Source of the DNA: Lysobacterales bacterium
Lineage (GTDB): Bacteria; Pseudomonadota; Gammaproteobacteria; Xanthomonadales; Rhodanobacteraceae
Length of the DNA: 64,000 nucleotides
NCBI GenBank assembly: GCA_016721015.1
Contig: JADKJL010000001.1
Coordinates: 186,001-250,000 of the forward strand
Direction: 5' to 3'
Both the position numbers and the translations under genes were made by a program. This document shows positions 1 through 10,982 of this stretch, piece by piece. Each line of letters opens with the position of its first letter. Within the stretch, counting starts at the first letter, position 1. The notes under the pieces were generated by a model, which was given only the letters and a program-made list of their open reading frames with translations, did no database searches and had not been told where the DNA came from.

Positions 1-1277
1 AGGCCGGTCGAGAAATAGCTGGTGTCGACATTCTGGCGGAAAATGCGCGGACCGCCTTCGACCGGCCGGCGTGTGATGAACGAGCCTTCCGGCGCGATCG
101 TTCCGAACGGGTTGTACGGATTGCTCGCGTCGATACCGACAAAATCGGCAAGACCGCCGCTGCCGGCTTCGGAACCGAGGAAGATCGGCTCCGGCGCAGC
201 CTGGTTGACCGATTCGCGCTTGGTGTACGTGCCCTTGAGGTTCCAGCTCACGTGATCGCTGATGCGGTAGGTGCCCTGGGCGAACAAACCGGTGCGCTTG
301 GACGGCGTCAGCAGCAGGTTGTACGGCGAGAAGTTGAAGCGCTCGGCATTCGACCACGGACGGAAACCGCCCGCACCATCACCGGAAAGGTTGCAGAACG
401 AGGCGCCGCCATCGACTGGACAAAGACCGCCGTATGTCTCGTTCGGATCGGCCGGCGCGAACACCTGACGGCCGTTCGGCGTGGCCGAACTCCAACTGCC
501 CGGATTGACCGCGCCGCCGATGCCCGGCGTTGGATAGCGTGACTGTTCCCAGTCGTTCGAGCTGATGCCCTTCTGGTCGTAGTAGCTCAGGTCGACGAAG
601 AAATCGAATTTGTCGTTGCTGCCACCGAGCGAAATGTTGCCTTGCTGGGTCTTGCCATCGCCGGTCGAATAATCGCCGTAGTAGAGACGCGCGGCGCCGC
701 CGTCCTGCTTCTTCTTGGTGATGATGTTGACCACGCCGGCAATCGCATCCGAGCCGTACAGCGCAGAAGCGCCATCGGTCAGGATCTCGATGCGATCGAC
801 CGCACTGGCCGGGATCGTGTTGAGATCGACCGCAGCGGAGACGCCAGACGCCGAGGATTCGCTTACCCAACGCAGGCCGTCGACGAGAATGAGGGTGCGC
901 TTGGCGCCGAGGTTGCGCAGCGAAACCGTGGTCGAACCCGAACCCACGCCCGAGCCATCCGGGCTGAAGCCGAAGTTGCCGGCTGAATTGAATTTGGTGT
1001 TGAGCGAGGAGCCACTGACGGAGAGACGCTGGATCACATCACCGATCGAGCCAAGACCGGTCGCCTCGATGTCGGCCGCAGTGATCACCTGGACGGGACT
1101 CTGGCCTTCGACATCGGCCTTCTTGATGCGTGAGCCGGTGACCTGGATCGCTTCAAGCTGCTGGGCGTCATCGCCGCGATCCTGCTGTGCGAATGCGGCG
1201 GCGCCGGGAACGGCAATCAAGCCGGCAGCGAGCGCCAGATGAATGGCACCACTGAGGCCACGAATACGGATATTCAT
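1..1277 (-). CDS. TonB-dependent receptor, N-terminal part (cut by window edge)
   Basis: Outer-membrane receptor for TonB-energised uptake; the substrate cannot be told. Reading the minus strand from the ATG at 1277 gives an open frame to the window edge, about 425 residues. It starts with a signal peptide (MNIRIRGLSGAIHLALAAG... ending near AAAFAQQ) and then the plug domain: 'IQVTGSRIKKADVEGQSPVQ', 'VSLRNLGAKRTLILVDGLRW', 'VDRIEILTDGASALYGSDAI' and 'AGVVNIITKK'. These are classic plug motifs of the xanthomonad type. After about residue 190 comes the start of the beta-barrel, with alternating aromatic and polar strands. The C-terminal barrel and the end of the gene lie outside the window. It is transcribed divergently from the lytic transglycosylase gene, with about 290 bp between them that should hold both promoters. 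Confidence 0.9.
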   Translation of the reverse strand, partial: MNIRIRGLSGAIHLALAAGLIAVPGAAAFAQQDRGDDAQQLEAIQVTGSRIKKADVEGQSPVQVITAADIEATGLGSIGDVIQRLSVSGSSLNTKFNSAGNFGFSPDGSGVGSGSTTVSLRNLGAKRTLILVDGLRWVSESSASGVSAAVDLNTIPASAVDRIEILTDGASALYGSDAIAGVVNIITKKKQDGGAARLYYGDYSTGDGKTQQGNISLGGSNDKFDFFVDLSYYDQKGISSNDWEQSRYPTPGIGGAVNPGSWSSATPNGRQVFAPADPNETYGGLCPVDGGASFCNLSGDGAGGFRPWSNAERFNFSPYNLLLTPSKRTGLFAQGTYRISDHVSWNLKGTYTKRESVNQAAPEPIFLGSEAGSGGLADFVGIDASNPYNPFGTIAPEGSFITRRPVEGGPRIFRQNVDTSYFSTG

Positions 1278-1563
1278 AAACAAGTCTCCATTGGGATGGG
1301 CGAGCAAACCACGAAAGAAGCGCCGCATTCGGGGGTGAGAGGCGCCTTGGCCCGCGCAATGTAAGTAAATCGTTAGAAAAGCGCCAGAGCCGATTGTCAC
1401 ATTGCCGAAAAAACTCTCGCTTCAGTCTTGTGGGTGAATACAATCAATGACTTATGAAAATGCAACTGTGTGGTCAACGGTGTGCGCGACTTTGCCAGCC
1501 CCGATCGGCAACTCCGCCGGCACCCGGATAGGGTCGTCAAGACGGGCACGATACACTGCTCGC

Positions 1564-3621
1564 ATGCCCATCAAGAATCGCGTGTCCCTGATCCCGGCGA
1601 TCGCCTTTGGCATCGCCATCGCCAGCCTCCCTGCCCTTGCCGCACCCAAGGTCGACCGCAGCGTCCAGCGTCAGCATTACCGCAACGTCATCCAGTCCAT
1701 CGAGCACGGCCCGGCGGATGCCTGGAAACGAGAAGTAGCCGATCTTGCCGACTACCCGTTGTTGCCGTATGTCGAGTTGGCCGTGCTCAAGCGCGGCAAC
1801 GCCAAGCTCTCGCTGGCCCAGGTCGAAGCCTTCATCAAGCGTTGGCCGGATAGCCTGATCGCACGCGACCTGCGCGAATCAATGCTTCGCCAACTGACGA
1901 CAAGCCAGGACTGGCCCGCCTTCCTCAAGCTGTGGAGCGCCAGCAGCGCGGATGATCTGCAATGCGCCTGGCAGCGCGCGCGCATCGCCAGCGGCGAAAC
2001 GCCCGACTACAACAGGGACATTGCCCGATTGTGGATGCAGCCGCGGCCGACCCCGCCAAGCTGCGATCCCCTGTTTGCCTGGTCGCGGCAAAAGGGCAGT
2101 CTTACCGATGCCGAGGTCTGGAAACGCATCGAGGGGGCGGCCGCAGCGGCCAATCCTGGGACGGTTTCGAGCGTTGCCAACCTGCTCGATGCCGCTGACA
2201 AGGATGCCGCCAACCGCATCGCCGCAAGCGTGCGCGATCCGGCCACGACCCTGGCCAAGGCGGCGCAATGGGTGGACAGCCCACGCAATCGTGACGCCGT
2301 GTCGTTCGGCATGATGCGCTATGCGCGCAAGAACAGCGGCGCAGCGGAAACGCTGTGGGCCGATCTGGGTGACCGTTTCAAATGGGACGCGGCGCAGAAG
2401 AATCGGGTGCTCAACGCGATTGCGGTCTATCGCGCCACAAGCTTTGAAGCCGATGCCCTGGCCCGGCTTAAGGCGCTGCCCAGCGAAGCCGAGGATGACA
2501 GTTCGCGCGAGTGGCGTGTGCGCGTGGCCCTGGCGAACCTCGACTGGAACGAAACGCTGGCCGCGCTCGATGGCATGAGCGAGGCCCAGAAGGCCGATGC
2601 GCACTGGCGCTACCTGCGTGCACGCGTGCTCGGCAAGCTCGATCGAAAGCCTGAAGCCGAAACCATTTTTCTGGATGTGGCAAAAGAGGCCAATTTCCAC
2701 GGATTTCTCGCCGCCGACTGGATCAATACGCCGTACACGATCTGCCCGACCCGCATTGCATCCGATACGACCGCCGAGCAGGCCATCGCCGACCAGCCCG
2801 ATCTGGCCCGCGCCCTGGAGTTCTACGCGCTCGGCGATCTGGTCAAGGCGCGCCGTGAATGGAATTTCGCCTTGCAGAAATTCGATCCCGGACAGCGTCA
2901 GCTTGCCGCCGACTTCGCCTATCGCAACGAGTGGTTTGACCGCGCGGTCTTCCTGCTGTCGTCGTCACCCGAGACCATGAGCTTCTACGAGCAACGCTTT
3001 CCGCTCGGGCAGCGGGCCCGCGTGGTGCGCAACTCCCACGAAGCCGGCATCGATCCGGCCTGGTCCTACGCGATCATCCGCGCCGAGAGCGCCTGGATGA
3101 CCGATGCCCACTCGCATGCCGACGCCTATGGCCTGATGCAACTGCTGCCAGCGGTCGCGAAGAAGGTCGCCAATGCAGCCAAGCTCAACTACAGCCGGCC
3201 CGATGATTTGTTTGATCCTGCCCTCAACATCCAGCTCGGCACCCTGTTCCTTGGCCAGATGGCCAATCAGTACTCCGGCAGTCCGTGGCTGGCCAGCGCC
3301 GCCTACAACGCAGGTGGCGCGCCGGTCGGCCGCTGGCTCGATGCGCGCGGCACCATGGAGCCCGATTTCTTCATCGAGACCATCCCGTACAAGGAAACCC
3401 GCGAATACGTCGCCCGCGTGCTCGCCTTCAGCGTCATCTACGACTGGCGCCTGAACCAGAAAGTCATTCCGCTCGCCACGCGCATGCCAAAAGTCGGCCA
3501 GGCGTACAAGGCGCCGAAGGATGACGCGCAGCGCAAGGCCGTGGTGTGCAAGCCAGCCACGCCCCACCCTGACCCGGCTCCTGCAGACGAGGAGCGGGAA
3601 GCAAGCACCCAAAGTCCCTGA
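1564..3621 (+). CDS. slt: Soluble lytic murein transglycosylase (Slt70-like)
   Basis: Periplasmic enzyme that cleaves the MurNAc-GlcNAc bond of peptidoglycan to leave 1,6-anhydroMurNAc ends. The start at 1564 (MPIKNRVSLIPAIAFG) was chosen because it begins directly with a signal peptide ending near ALAAP; the frame is open 39 codons further up but without a sensible leader. The product is about 685 residues, close to the usual 620-660. Residues ~30-480 are the helical superhelical U/L domain. The GH23 lysozyme-like catalytic domain begins near residue 495: 'SYAIIRAESAWMTDAHSHAD' places the catalytic Glu near 508, followed by 'AYGLMQLLPAVAKKVA' and 'SAAYNAGGAPVGRWLDARG'. The C-terminus is a short Pro/Glu-rich tail. 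Confidence 0.92.
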   Translation: MPIKNRVSLIPAIAFGIAIASLPALAAPKVDRSVQRQHYRNVIQSIEHGPADAWKREVADLADYPLLPYVELAVLKRGNAKLSLAQVEAFIKRWPDSLIARDLRESMLRQLTTSQDWPAFLKLWSASSADDLQCAWQRARIASGETPDYNRDIARLWMQPRPTPPSCDPLFAWSRQKGSLTDAEVWKRIEGAAAAANPGTVSSVANLLDAADKDAANRIAASVRDPATTLAKAAQWVDSPRNRDAVSFGMMRYARKNSGAAETLWADLGDRFKWDAAQKNRVLNAIAVYRATSFEADALARLKALPSEAEDDSSREWRVRVALANLDWNETLAALDGMSEAQKADAHWRYLRARVLGKLDRKPEAETIFLDVAKEANFHGFLAADWINTPYTICPTRIASDTTAEQAIADQPDLARALEFYALGDLVKARREWNFALQKFDPGQRQLAADFAYRNEWFDRAVFLLSSSPETMSFYEQRFPLGQRARVVRNSHEAGIDPAWSYAIIRAESAWMTDAHSHADAYGLMQLLPAVAKKVANAAKLNYSRPDDLFDPALNIQLGTLFLGQMANQYSGSPWLASAAYNAGGAPVGRWLDARGTMEPDFFIETIPYKETREYVARVLAFSVIYDWRLNQKVIPLATRMPKVGQAYKAPKDDAQRKAVVCKPATPHPDPAPADEEREASTQSP

Positions 3622-3727
3622 TCGAGACAGACTGTTCAACGTGGCGCACGATACACTCGCCAACTCCAAGATAGCATTCGGCAATCCACGTTGTTCTATC
3701 CAAAGGCGCAAAGGAAGCCTAATTGAC

Positions 3728-5890
3728 ATGAAAACATACTCGCGTTTCGCATCTGCAATGGCTTTGGCGGCCGCTGGCCTTTTGTCGATCAATGCATCTC
3801 ATGCTTCCGGCGTCGGCGCAGGTGCTCCAGGAGCATCAGGCCCCTCGCTGCATGAATTGAGTCGTTTCGTTCCAGGATTCCGAGCCAATCTTGGCGAATT
3901 GCCGACTGCGGATTTCGACGGTGATGGAATCAGCGACCTTGTGATGATGGGTCAGGGTGAGAACAGCACGATCGTTCAAGTAGTTGGGCAAGATCCAGTC
4001 CTCGGATGGGGAATCAAGCAGACTCTCGTGCTACCCACCGACGACACCTTCCAGACTGAGCCCGTGGCCACGGCCGTCAATGCGCCCGATGGCGGTCATG
4101 TCATCGTGGCTCGAGGCAACCGGATATATGTGTACTCCGGTTGGCCACTAAGCCTTGCGAGGACGATAGACACACCGGGCTGGAATCAGATCAATTCAAT
4201 CCGCGCCGCCGATCTTGACGCCAATGGCAGCATCGAGATTGTCTCGATTCTCAATAGCTATCCCGACACCCTTGATGTCCGTTCGCTGGCCACTGGCGCC
4301 TTGCTTTGGAACCGCCCGTTGGGGAGCTTCGGCGGACAAGGATTGGCGCTCGCCCAACTTGACAGTGATCCCGCGCTGGAGATTATCTCCGGGGAGACGG
4401 ATGGCTATGTCGTTGATGGAGCTACTCACGCTGGCGAGTGGCGCTACAAGGATGGATTCGGACGCATTCTGGTCGCCGGAAAATTCAGTCCGTCAGGCAA
4501 GCGATTTGCCGGCATCGGCCAGCGCATGACCATGTTCCAAGGGTCGCCCTGGTCGCCTGTCTGGGACGAGCCGGTCAACACCTATGTTGCGACAGCTTTC
4601 GATCTTGATGGAGACGGCATCGACGAAATCCTGACGCAAAATCACTGGGGCGGAACGGAAGGTGCTGCGATTTTCGATGTGCAGACAAGAACCTACCGAC
4701 AAGCGGTCGGCGGCATTGACGCGGCCGGCATTGGCGCCGGAAAGTTCACTTCCTCTGGCGTTCCTCTGATTGCGCTTGCTTCCCGCGCGCTCACGTCATA
4801 TCCGAAGAATCTTCAGATACTCGAGGCAAGCACTGGAGTTGAGCAGTTTTCAATTCCAAGCCGGGCACCTGGATCCTATAGCACCGCTCTGGCCAAGGCC
4901 GCGGCTCCTGGCGAAGTCACACTCATTTCCGCCTCGACATCCAACTATGGCGACGATATGGCAGCGCGCTTGATTGGCATCGACGCCATGTCTGGCGACC
5001 TTCGTTGGCAAAGTCCGTTTTTCCCGTATGGCCATCCCTTGTACGGCGCCACCATCTCCCGTCTCCACACGGTAAAACTGGATGGCGAGCCGGGATACTC
5101 TGTGTTGTTTGCAGCCAGATCCCCTTATACGAACGCGTCCACCATTGCCATGGACGCGGATACCGGCAACATCCAGTGGTCATTTCCGTTGGTTGATCCG
5201 GAAAACGGTTTTTCCTACACCGCCATCAACACCACGCTTCCACTGGATCGCAACGGTGACGGCAATGCTGATTCGATCCTGCTTTGCACTTCCGAAACCC
5301 GCTTGTACGAATACAGCCTGAGCAGTCACCAGCAACTCTGGAAGTCGGTCGCCATGCCCAGTGGCACATGCAATGGTCTTGTCCTTGCCGAGTCGTCCGG
5401 TGCGCGTCTCGTGATCGTGGCCCTACCGCAGTCGCTACGTGCCTATGATCTCGATACACGGCTTCTCAGTTGGTCTCTGCCGATGGTCAATCGTGGCATC
5501 TCATTGATCCCGCAAGGTCTTGACGGTCCCGAGATCGCAGTTTTCGAAGGCAACCAAATCCACTTCATCAACGTGGCGACCCAGGAAATCCTGCGGACGA
5601 TCGTGGTTTCGGTTCCGGATCAAATCCTTGCGTTGGCCCAGCCGGACGGCGCCTCGATTCATCAGTTGCTGCTCACATCAAATGATCGCCTGTTCGTCGT
5701 CGATGGGCTCGATGGCGCGATTCAGGGCGAGTCCAACGTGATGGGATACCAGGAAGGTATCGGCAACCAGTTGCCTGTCCTCCGAATCGGTCCAGACCAC
5801 TACTTGGCGGGAACTGGCGGCGGAGCCGGGATCTTCGTCAACCAATTGGTGACGCATACGGATGAGATATTCATTGGCAGCTTTGACTGA
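3728..5890 (+). CDS. Secreted FG-GAP/VCBS repeat beta-propeller protein
   Basis: About 720 residues, exported, of unknown specific role. The ATG at 3728 follows an AGGAAG ribosome site and opens a signal peptide (MKTYSRFASAMALAAAGLLS, cleavage near SHAS). The body holds integrin-like FG-GAP blades with calcium-loop motifs: 'ADFDGDGISDLVMMG', 'ADLDANGSIEIVSI', 'AQLDSDPALEIISG', 'FDLDGDGIDEILTQ' and 'LDRNGDGNADSILL'. PQQ-like strand motifs lie between them ('ALLWNRPLG', 'GDLRWQSPF', 'GNIQWSFPL'). Such propellers bind Ca2+ and usually serve adhesion or surface display. The protein ends exactly with DEIFIGSFD, which resembles the ends of other secreted proteins in this window (see findings). Confidence 0.82.
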   Translation: MKTYSRFASAMALAAAGLLSINASHASGVGAGAPGASGPSLHELSRFVPGFRANLGELPTADFDGDGISDLVMMGQGENSTIVQVVGQDPVLGWGIKQTLVLPTDDTFQTEPVATAVNAPDGGHVIVARGNRIYVYSGWPLSLARTIDTPGWNQINSIRAADLDANGSIEIVSILNSYPDTLDVRSLATGALLWNRPLGSFGGQGLALAQLDSDPALEIISGETDGYVVDGATHAGEWRYKDGFGRILVAGKFSPSGKRFAGIGQRMTMFQGSPWSPVWDEPVNTYVATAFDLDGDGIDEILTQNHWGGTEGAAIFDVQTRTYRQAVGGIDAAGIGAGKFTSSGVPLIALASRALTSYPKNLQILEASTGVEQFSIPSRAPGSYSTALAKAAAPGEVTLISASTSNYGDDMAARLIGIDAMSGDLRWQSPFFPYGHPLYGATISRLHTVKLDGEPGYSVLFAARSPYTNASTIAMDADTGNIQWSFPLVDPENGFSYTAINTTLPLDRNGDGNADSILLCTSETRLYEYSLSSHQQLWKSVAMPSGTCNGLVLAESSGARLVIVALPQSLRAYDLDTRLLSWSLPMVNRGISLIPQGLDGPEIAVFEGNQIHFINVATQEILRTIVVSVPDQILALAQPDGASIHQLLLTSNDRLFVVDGLDGAIQGESNVMGYQEGIGNQLPVLRIGPDHYLAGTGGGAGIFVNQLVTHTDEIFIGSFD

Positions 5891-6408
5891 CGACGACCGA
5901 ATCAGCGGATCAAATGAACGCCCGGTTGTCAGTCTGAATCCGGCGACAGGGATGCCGCTGCAAGCCGCGTCGGGAAAGGCGTAAACAGTCAATGGAAGGA
6001 TGATTTCCCGCCGCTACGCTCAGCGTACCGAAAGCGGCTCGGCCCGAAGGGCGAGAACGTTTTCAGGAAACTCGTCCATCGACCCCGGTTTCGCGTCAAC
6101 GAATTCGCCTCGGCAGGTCCCACAATAGCCTGCCCGGGTCGCGGCTCTGAGCTCAGCGATGGCGCAATGCTTGCGAAGGGCGCATTCATGTGGCATGCCT
6201 TCCTTGTCCGAAAAGGAAGGTACTCTCGCTCAGCACGGAAAACATTCGATGGGGAAGCGGTCGCTGCAGGTTTGTTGCAACTGCGTGGAGCGTTCAAACA
6301 AGCGGAGGGCTACATCGCCAAGCATCTCGACTAGACTGCTGATCCAGAATTCCTTTCGCTGATTCTCGGGAAAGAATTTGTCGCCAGGTCCAAGTCGGGA
6401 GTTTACGG
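5891..6408. other. 518-bp intergenic region, no gene recognised
   Basis: Between the FG-GAP gene and the NDUFA9-like gene. Short open frames exist on both strands (for example 6159-6362 plus and 5989-6297 minus), but their products are low in complexity, have no ribosome site and match nothing I recognise. Neither a clear terminator nor a recognisable structured RNA was seen. Confidence 0.5.
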
Positions 6409-7356
6409 ATGAAACCACACAAAATCGTCATCCTCGGAGGTACCGGGTTTGTCGGCCGGCACATGGTTCCGCGTCTGCATGCGGATGGGCATCGCATCAG
6501 CGTGCTATCGCGCAACCGGGATCTGAATCTGGAGCTGGGCGTGCTGCCGCAGGTGATGGTCGAGAATTGCGATGTGCATGATCGCGCTGCATTGACGCGA
6601 CAATTCGAAGGTGCTGATGCGGTCATCAACCTGGTCGGCATTCTCAACGAGTCCGGGTCGGACGGAAGCGGCTTTCGCAGGGCGCATGTCGAGCTGACCG
6701 AAACCGTGATCGCCGCGTGCAAGGCGGCGCAGGTTCCACGACTTTTGCAGATGAGCGCACTGCGCGCCGGTGAAGGGGCGAGCCACTATCTGCGTACGCG
6801 CGCAGATGCCGAGAGCCGCATCCGCGATTCGCGACTGGCGTGGACGATTTTCCGGCCCTCGGTGATTTTCGGTCGTGGCGATGGGCTGTTTTTCCGCTTT
6901 GCCTCGCTGCTGCGAATCGCGCCTGTGATGCCGATCGCGCGTGCGGATGCGCGATTTGCACCGGTGTTTGTTGGCGATGTCGCCGAAGCCTTTGCGCGCG
7001 CACTCGCGCACCCGCACTCGATCGGCCACACCTATGAACTGTTCGGCCCGCGCGTGGTCAGCCTGCGCGAAATCGTCGAATGGACGGCGACCCTGATCGG
7101 CAAGCGGCGCTGGGTCATCGGCCTGCCGGACGCACTTGGCTACCTGCAGGCGATGATCGGCGAGTGGCTGCCGGGCAAGCCGATTTCGCGCGACAATTTC
7201 CGTTCGCTGCTGCTTGATTCGGTGGGCGAAAAGGATGGCCTCGGCGAACTGGGCATCATCGCGATGCCGATGGAGATGATCGTGCCGGCGATGCTCGGCG
7301 TCGATGCGCGCCAGCGACGCTTCGATCGATTCCGCGAGATGCCTTGGCCCGACTGA
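6409..7356 (+). CDS. NAD(P)-binding epimerase-like protein, complex I NDUFA9-type
   Basis: Atypical short-chain dehydrogenase of 315 residues. The N-terminal Rossmann motif is 'KIVILGGTGFVGRHMV' (G-G-T-G-F-V-G at residues ~10-16). It continues with 'FEGADAVINLVGILNESG' and 'RLLQMSALRAGEGASHYLRT'; the classical active-site YxxxK is replaced by an H-Y-L-R-T type stretch, as in the NDUFA9/YwnB-like subgroup. 'TIFRPSVIFGRGDGLFFRFA' and 'FAPVFVGDVAEAFARAL' are typical of bacterial NDUFA9-like proteins. The substrate is unknown; members of this group are linked to quinone or respiratory chain function but none is defined for this gene. It is followed 42 bp downstream by cca and may be co-transcribed with it. 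Confidence 0.82.
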   Translation: MKPHKIVILGGTGFVGRHMVPRLHADGHRISVLSRNRDLNLELGVLPQVMVENCDVHDRAALTRQFEGADAVINLVGILNESGSDGSGFRRAHVELTETVIAACKAAQVPRLLQMSALRAGEGASHYLRTRADAESRIRDSRLAWTIFRPSVIFGRGDGLFFRFASLLRIAPVMPIARADARFAPVFVGDVAEAFARALAHPHSIGHTYELFGPRVVSLREIVEWTATLIGKRRWVIGLPDALGYLQAMIGEWLPGKPISRDNFRSLLLDSVGEKDGLGELGIIAMPMEMIVPAMLGVDARQRRFDRFREMPWPD

Positions 7357-7398
7357 TTGATCGCGATCGGTATCGTCGCGCTCTGGCACAATCGTGCC

Positions 7399-8646
7399 AT
7401 GAACATCTATCGGGTTGGCGGTGCAGTTCGCGACAGGTTGCTCGGCAGGCCATCGAGCGATGTCGATTACGTCGTGGTCGGCGCTACGCCTGAACAAATG
7501 GTGGCCTCCGGTTATCGCCCGGTCGGCAAGGATTTCCCGGTGTTCCTGCACCCGCACACCAACGCGGAGTACGCGCTGGCGCGGACCGAGCGCAAGACCG
7601 CGCCGGGCTACCACGGCTTTGCCTTCAATGCCGATCCGTCGGTGACCCTCGAAGAGGATCTGGAGCGCCGTGATCTGACCATCAACGCGATGGCCGAAGA
7701 TGTCGCTGGCGGACTCGTCGACCCTTACGGCGGTGCGCGCGATCTGGAGGCGCGCGTGCTGCGGCATGTCTCTCCGGCGTTCGCCGAGGATCCGGTACGC
7801 ATCTTGCGCGTGGCGCGGTTCCTGGCGCGATTTGCCTCGCTCGGGTTCTCGATCGCCGATGAGACGATGCAACTGATGCGCGGCATGGTCGTGGCTGGCG
7901 AGGTCGATCATCTGGTGCCCGAGCGCGTCTGGGCCGAGACGCGCAAGGCGCTGACTGAAGCCACCCCTTCGGCGTATTTGCGCAGCTTGCGCGAATGCGG
8001 CGCACTGAAGGTGCTTTTCCCCGAAATCGACGCACTGTACGGGGTGCCGCAACGCGCCGAATATCATCCCGAGATCGACACCGGCATCCACAATGAAATG
8101 GTCATCGACATGGCCGCGCGGCTTGCACCCGGCGACGACCTGATCGGCTTCTGCGCGATGACCCACGATCTCGGCAAGGCGTTGACGCCGGCCGGGGAAT
8201 TGCCGAAACACATCATGCATGAGGAGCGTGGGGTTGCGCCGTTGCAGGCACTGGCCGCACGCCTGCGCGTTCCGAATGAACATGCCGAGCTGGGCGTGCT
8301 CTGTTGCCGCCTGCATCTGCTCGCCCATCGCATCTTCGAGTTGCGGCCGCAGACCCTGCTTGGCCTGATCGAAAAGCTCGATGCATTTCGCAAGCCGCAG
8401 CGACTCGAACAGTTCATCACGGTCTGCGAAGCCGACAAGCGCGGCCGACTCGGCATGACCGAATCGGGCTACGCGCAAGGCGATTTCCTGCGCGCCGCTT
8501 TCGCGGCAGCGGTCGCGGTCAAGGCCAGTGAATTCGTCGCTGCAGGGCTGCTGGGGCCGGCGATTGCCGAGGCCATGCGCGAGCAACGCATTCGCGTCCT
8601 CGCCACCCTGAAGGCAACGACCACGTTGAGCGCCTCGGATCAGTGA
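7399..8646 (+). CDS. cca: Multifunctional CCA-adding tRNA nucleotidyltransferase
   Basis: Adds or repairs the 3'-CCA end of tRNAs in the cytoplasm. The ATG at 7399 gives [20 protein letters not shown], the exact family start; a TTG 14 codons upstream was rejected. The product is about 415 residues, as in E. coli (412). Class II nucleotidyltransferase motifs are '[10 protein letters not shown]' and '[10 protein letters not shown]' (metal-binding Asp21 and Asp23), then '[16 protein letters not shown]' and '[16 protein letters not shown]'. '[15 protein letters not shown]' is the neck region. The C-terminal HD domain is present: '[16 protein letters not shown]' and '[11 protein letters not shown]' (His256-Asp257), so the phosphodiesterase and phosphatase activities of gammaproteobacterial Cca are probably retained. 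Confidence 0.96.
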   Translation: MNIYRVGGAVRDRLLGRPSSDVDYVVVGATPEQMVASGYRPVGKDFPVFLHPHTNAEYALARTERKTAPGYHGFAFNADPSVTLEEDLERRDLTINAMAEDVAGGLVDPYGGARDLEARVLRHVSPAFAEDPVRILRVARFLARFASLGFSIADETMQLMRGMVVAGEVDHLVPERVWAETRKALTEATPSAYLRSLRECGALKVLFPEIDALYGVPQRAEYHPEIDTGIHNEMVIDMAARLAPGDDLIGFCAMTHDLGKALTPAGELPKHIMHEERGVAPLQALAARLRVPNEHAELGVLCCRLHLLAHRIFELRPQTLLGLIEKLDAFRKPQRLEQFITVCEADKRGRLGMTESGYAQGDFLRAAFAAAVAVKASEFVAAGLLGPAIAEAMREQRIRVLATLKATTTLSASDQ

Positions 8647-8791
8647 ACGGCGTCCGTGTGCTGCACGGATAAACCGGAAAGTCTCCAGCGCCACCCCCCA
8701 TTCGCGGGGTGCCGTTGTTGAACGGGTCTGCCTAGGATGTCGCCAATCGACGCGCACCCCGCGTCATGACGACCACTTCCAGGGGATCTCC

Positions 8792-9649
8792 ATGTTTACC
8801 TCGCACCGCGAATCTTTCCGCGCGCTCAAGCGCATCCCGAATCGGCGCATCCTTCCCGGCGTGTTGGCACTCGGCCTTGTCCTGGCGTCCGCCCCGGCAT
8901 TCGCCATCTTCAGCAACGGCGGGTTTGAACAGAATGACTTCTCCGGATGGACTGTCGCCGGCGGCACCAACCCGGGCCTGCTCGGCGTCGAGCCGTTCAC
9001 CAGCGCCAGCATCCAGATTGCTCCGGGTGCGCCTGGACCCAGCGCCATCGTTGGTCAGATTGCCGATCCGCTGGCACCGACCATCGTGCTGCCGCGCGTC
9101 GGTCAGCTCACCGCCAAGCTCAACGACGAGAACGGCGGTGCCCTGGTCACCACCCTCGTGCAGACCGATACCGTGACCAACGCCGATATCGATGCGGGTG
9201 ACGGCATGCCGCATATCCGCTTTGCGTTTGCCCCGGTGATGGATGACCCCAGCCACGCGCCGAACGAGCAACCGTATTTCTACGTATCAGTGAAAAATCT
9301 TGCCGACAACAGCATCCTGTTCGAGCAGTTTGCGTATTCCGGCCAGGCCGGGGTCAATTTCCTGAATGGCGCCGGTAGCTGGAAATATCTTGAATTCCAG
9401 AATGTCGATGTCGTGCTGCCGCTCAGCGCGATTGGCCAGCAAGTCGAACTGACCATCGTCGCGGCCGATTGCGCGCTCGGCGGCCACGGCGGCTATGTCT
9501 ATGTCGACGGCTTCGGCTCGGCCAACGTTCCACCGCCGGCGGGTGCGCCGGGTATCGTTGAAGTTCCGGTCAACAAGCCGCTCATGCTTGCCGTGCTCGC
9601 CGGCATGCTCGGCTTGTTCGGCTGGCGCGCCAGGCACGCGCGCGCCTGA
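8792..9649 (+). CDS. Secreted protein with C-terminal anchor-like signal
   Basis: 285 residues, unknown function. The start at 8792 lies behind an AGGGGATCTCC ribosome site. The N-terminus is a long leader (basic residues, then a hydrophobic core 'ILPGVLALGLVLASAPAFA'). The mature part begins 'IFSNGGFEQNDFSGWTVAGG', a beginning typical of beta-sandwich carbohydrate-binding or PEP-CTERM-type proteins. The C-terminus has a tripartite layout: a short motif (VEVPVNKP), a hydrophobic helix ('LMLAVLAGMLGLFGW') and a basic end (RARHARA). This resembles the IPTL/PEP-CTERM class of exosortase-type sorting signals, though not a canonical motif. No exosortase gene is visible in the window. A strong terminator follows about 90 bp downstream. 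Confidence 0.75.
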   Translation: MFTSHRESFRALKRIPNRRILPGVLALGLVLASAPAFAIFSNGGFEQNDFSGWTVAGGTNPGLLGVEPFTSASIQIAPGAPGPSAIVGQIADPLAPTIVLPRVGQLTAKLNDENGGALVTTLVQTDTVTNADIDAGDGMPHIRFAFAPVMDDPSHAPNEQPYFYVSVKNLADNSILFEQFAYSGQAGVNFLNGAGSWKYLEFQNVDVVLPLSAIGQQVELTIVAADCALGGHGGYVYVDGFGSANVPPPAGAPGIVEVPVNKPLMLAVLAGMLGLFGWRARHARA

Positions 9650-9739
9650 TTTCTACCCTGCAACGCCCCATTCAACAGACGGCCATCAAAGAGTCGCCAA
9701 CGCCCTGGGGGATCAGGAGCTTGCCTTCATGGATGAATC

Positions 9740-9772
9740 GGCCGCCCCGGAGGGATCCGGAGCGGCCTTTTT
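9740..9772 (+). terminator. Rho-independent terminator
   Basis: GGCCGC pairs with GCGGCC, an inner CCGG/CCGG pair continues the stem, and TTTTT follows at 9768-9772. It probably ends the transcript of the secreted-protein gene at 8792-9649. Confidence 0.8.
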
Positions 9773-9866
9773 CTTGTCGGCGACAGCAGATCTCACGGAT
9801 CGAGAGCGCACAACCACGCCGATGGCGCCGATCCGACACGATACCTGCTGAGGTGATCATGCACAG

Positions 9867-10865
<999 letters not shown>

Positions 10866-10982
10866 CAAACACTCCTCGTGGCGTGCGGTTGTGCTGTGTC
10901 GTTCATGAACTGCGTCGCGCTCGGATCGGGTCAGCGCGCAGGCCTTACACTGCACGCCTTCATCCTGTCGAATACCGTGCCC

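Noticed and set aside
1447..1563. Longer N-terminus of the lytic transglycosylase
   Set aside because: The 39 extra residues would put the signal peptide inside the protein; the start at 1564 fits the family.
6505..8757. A 750-codon open frame on the minus strand
   Set aside because: It is the shadow of the NDUFA9-like and cca genes; its product is Arg/His-rich with no family motif.
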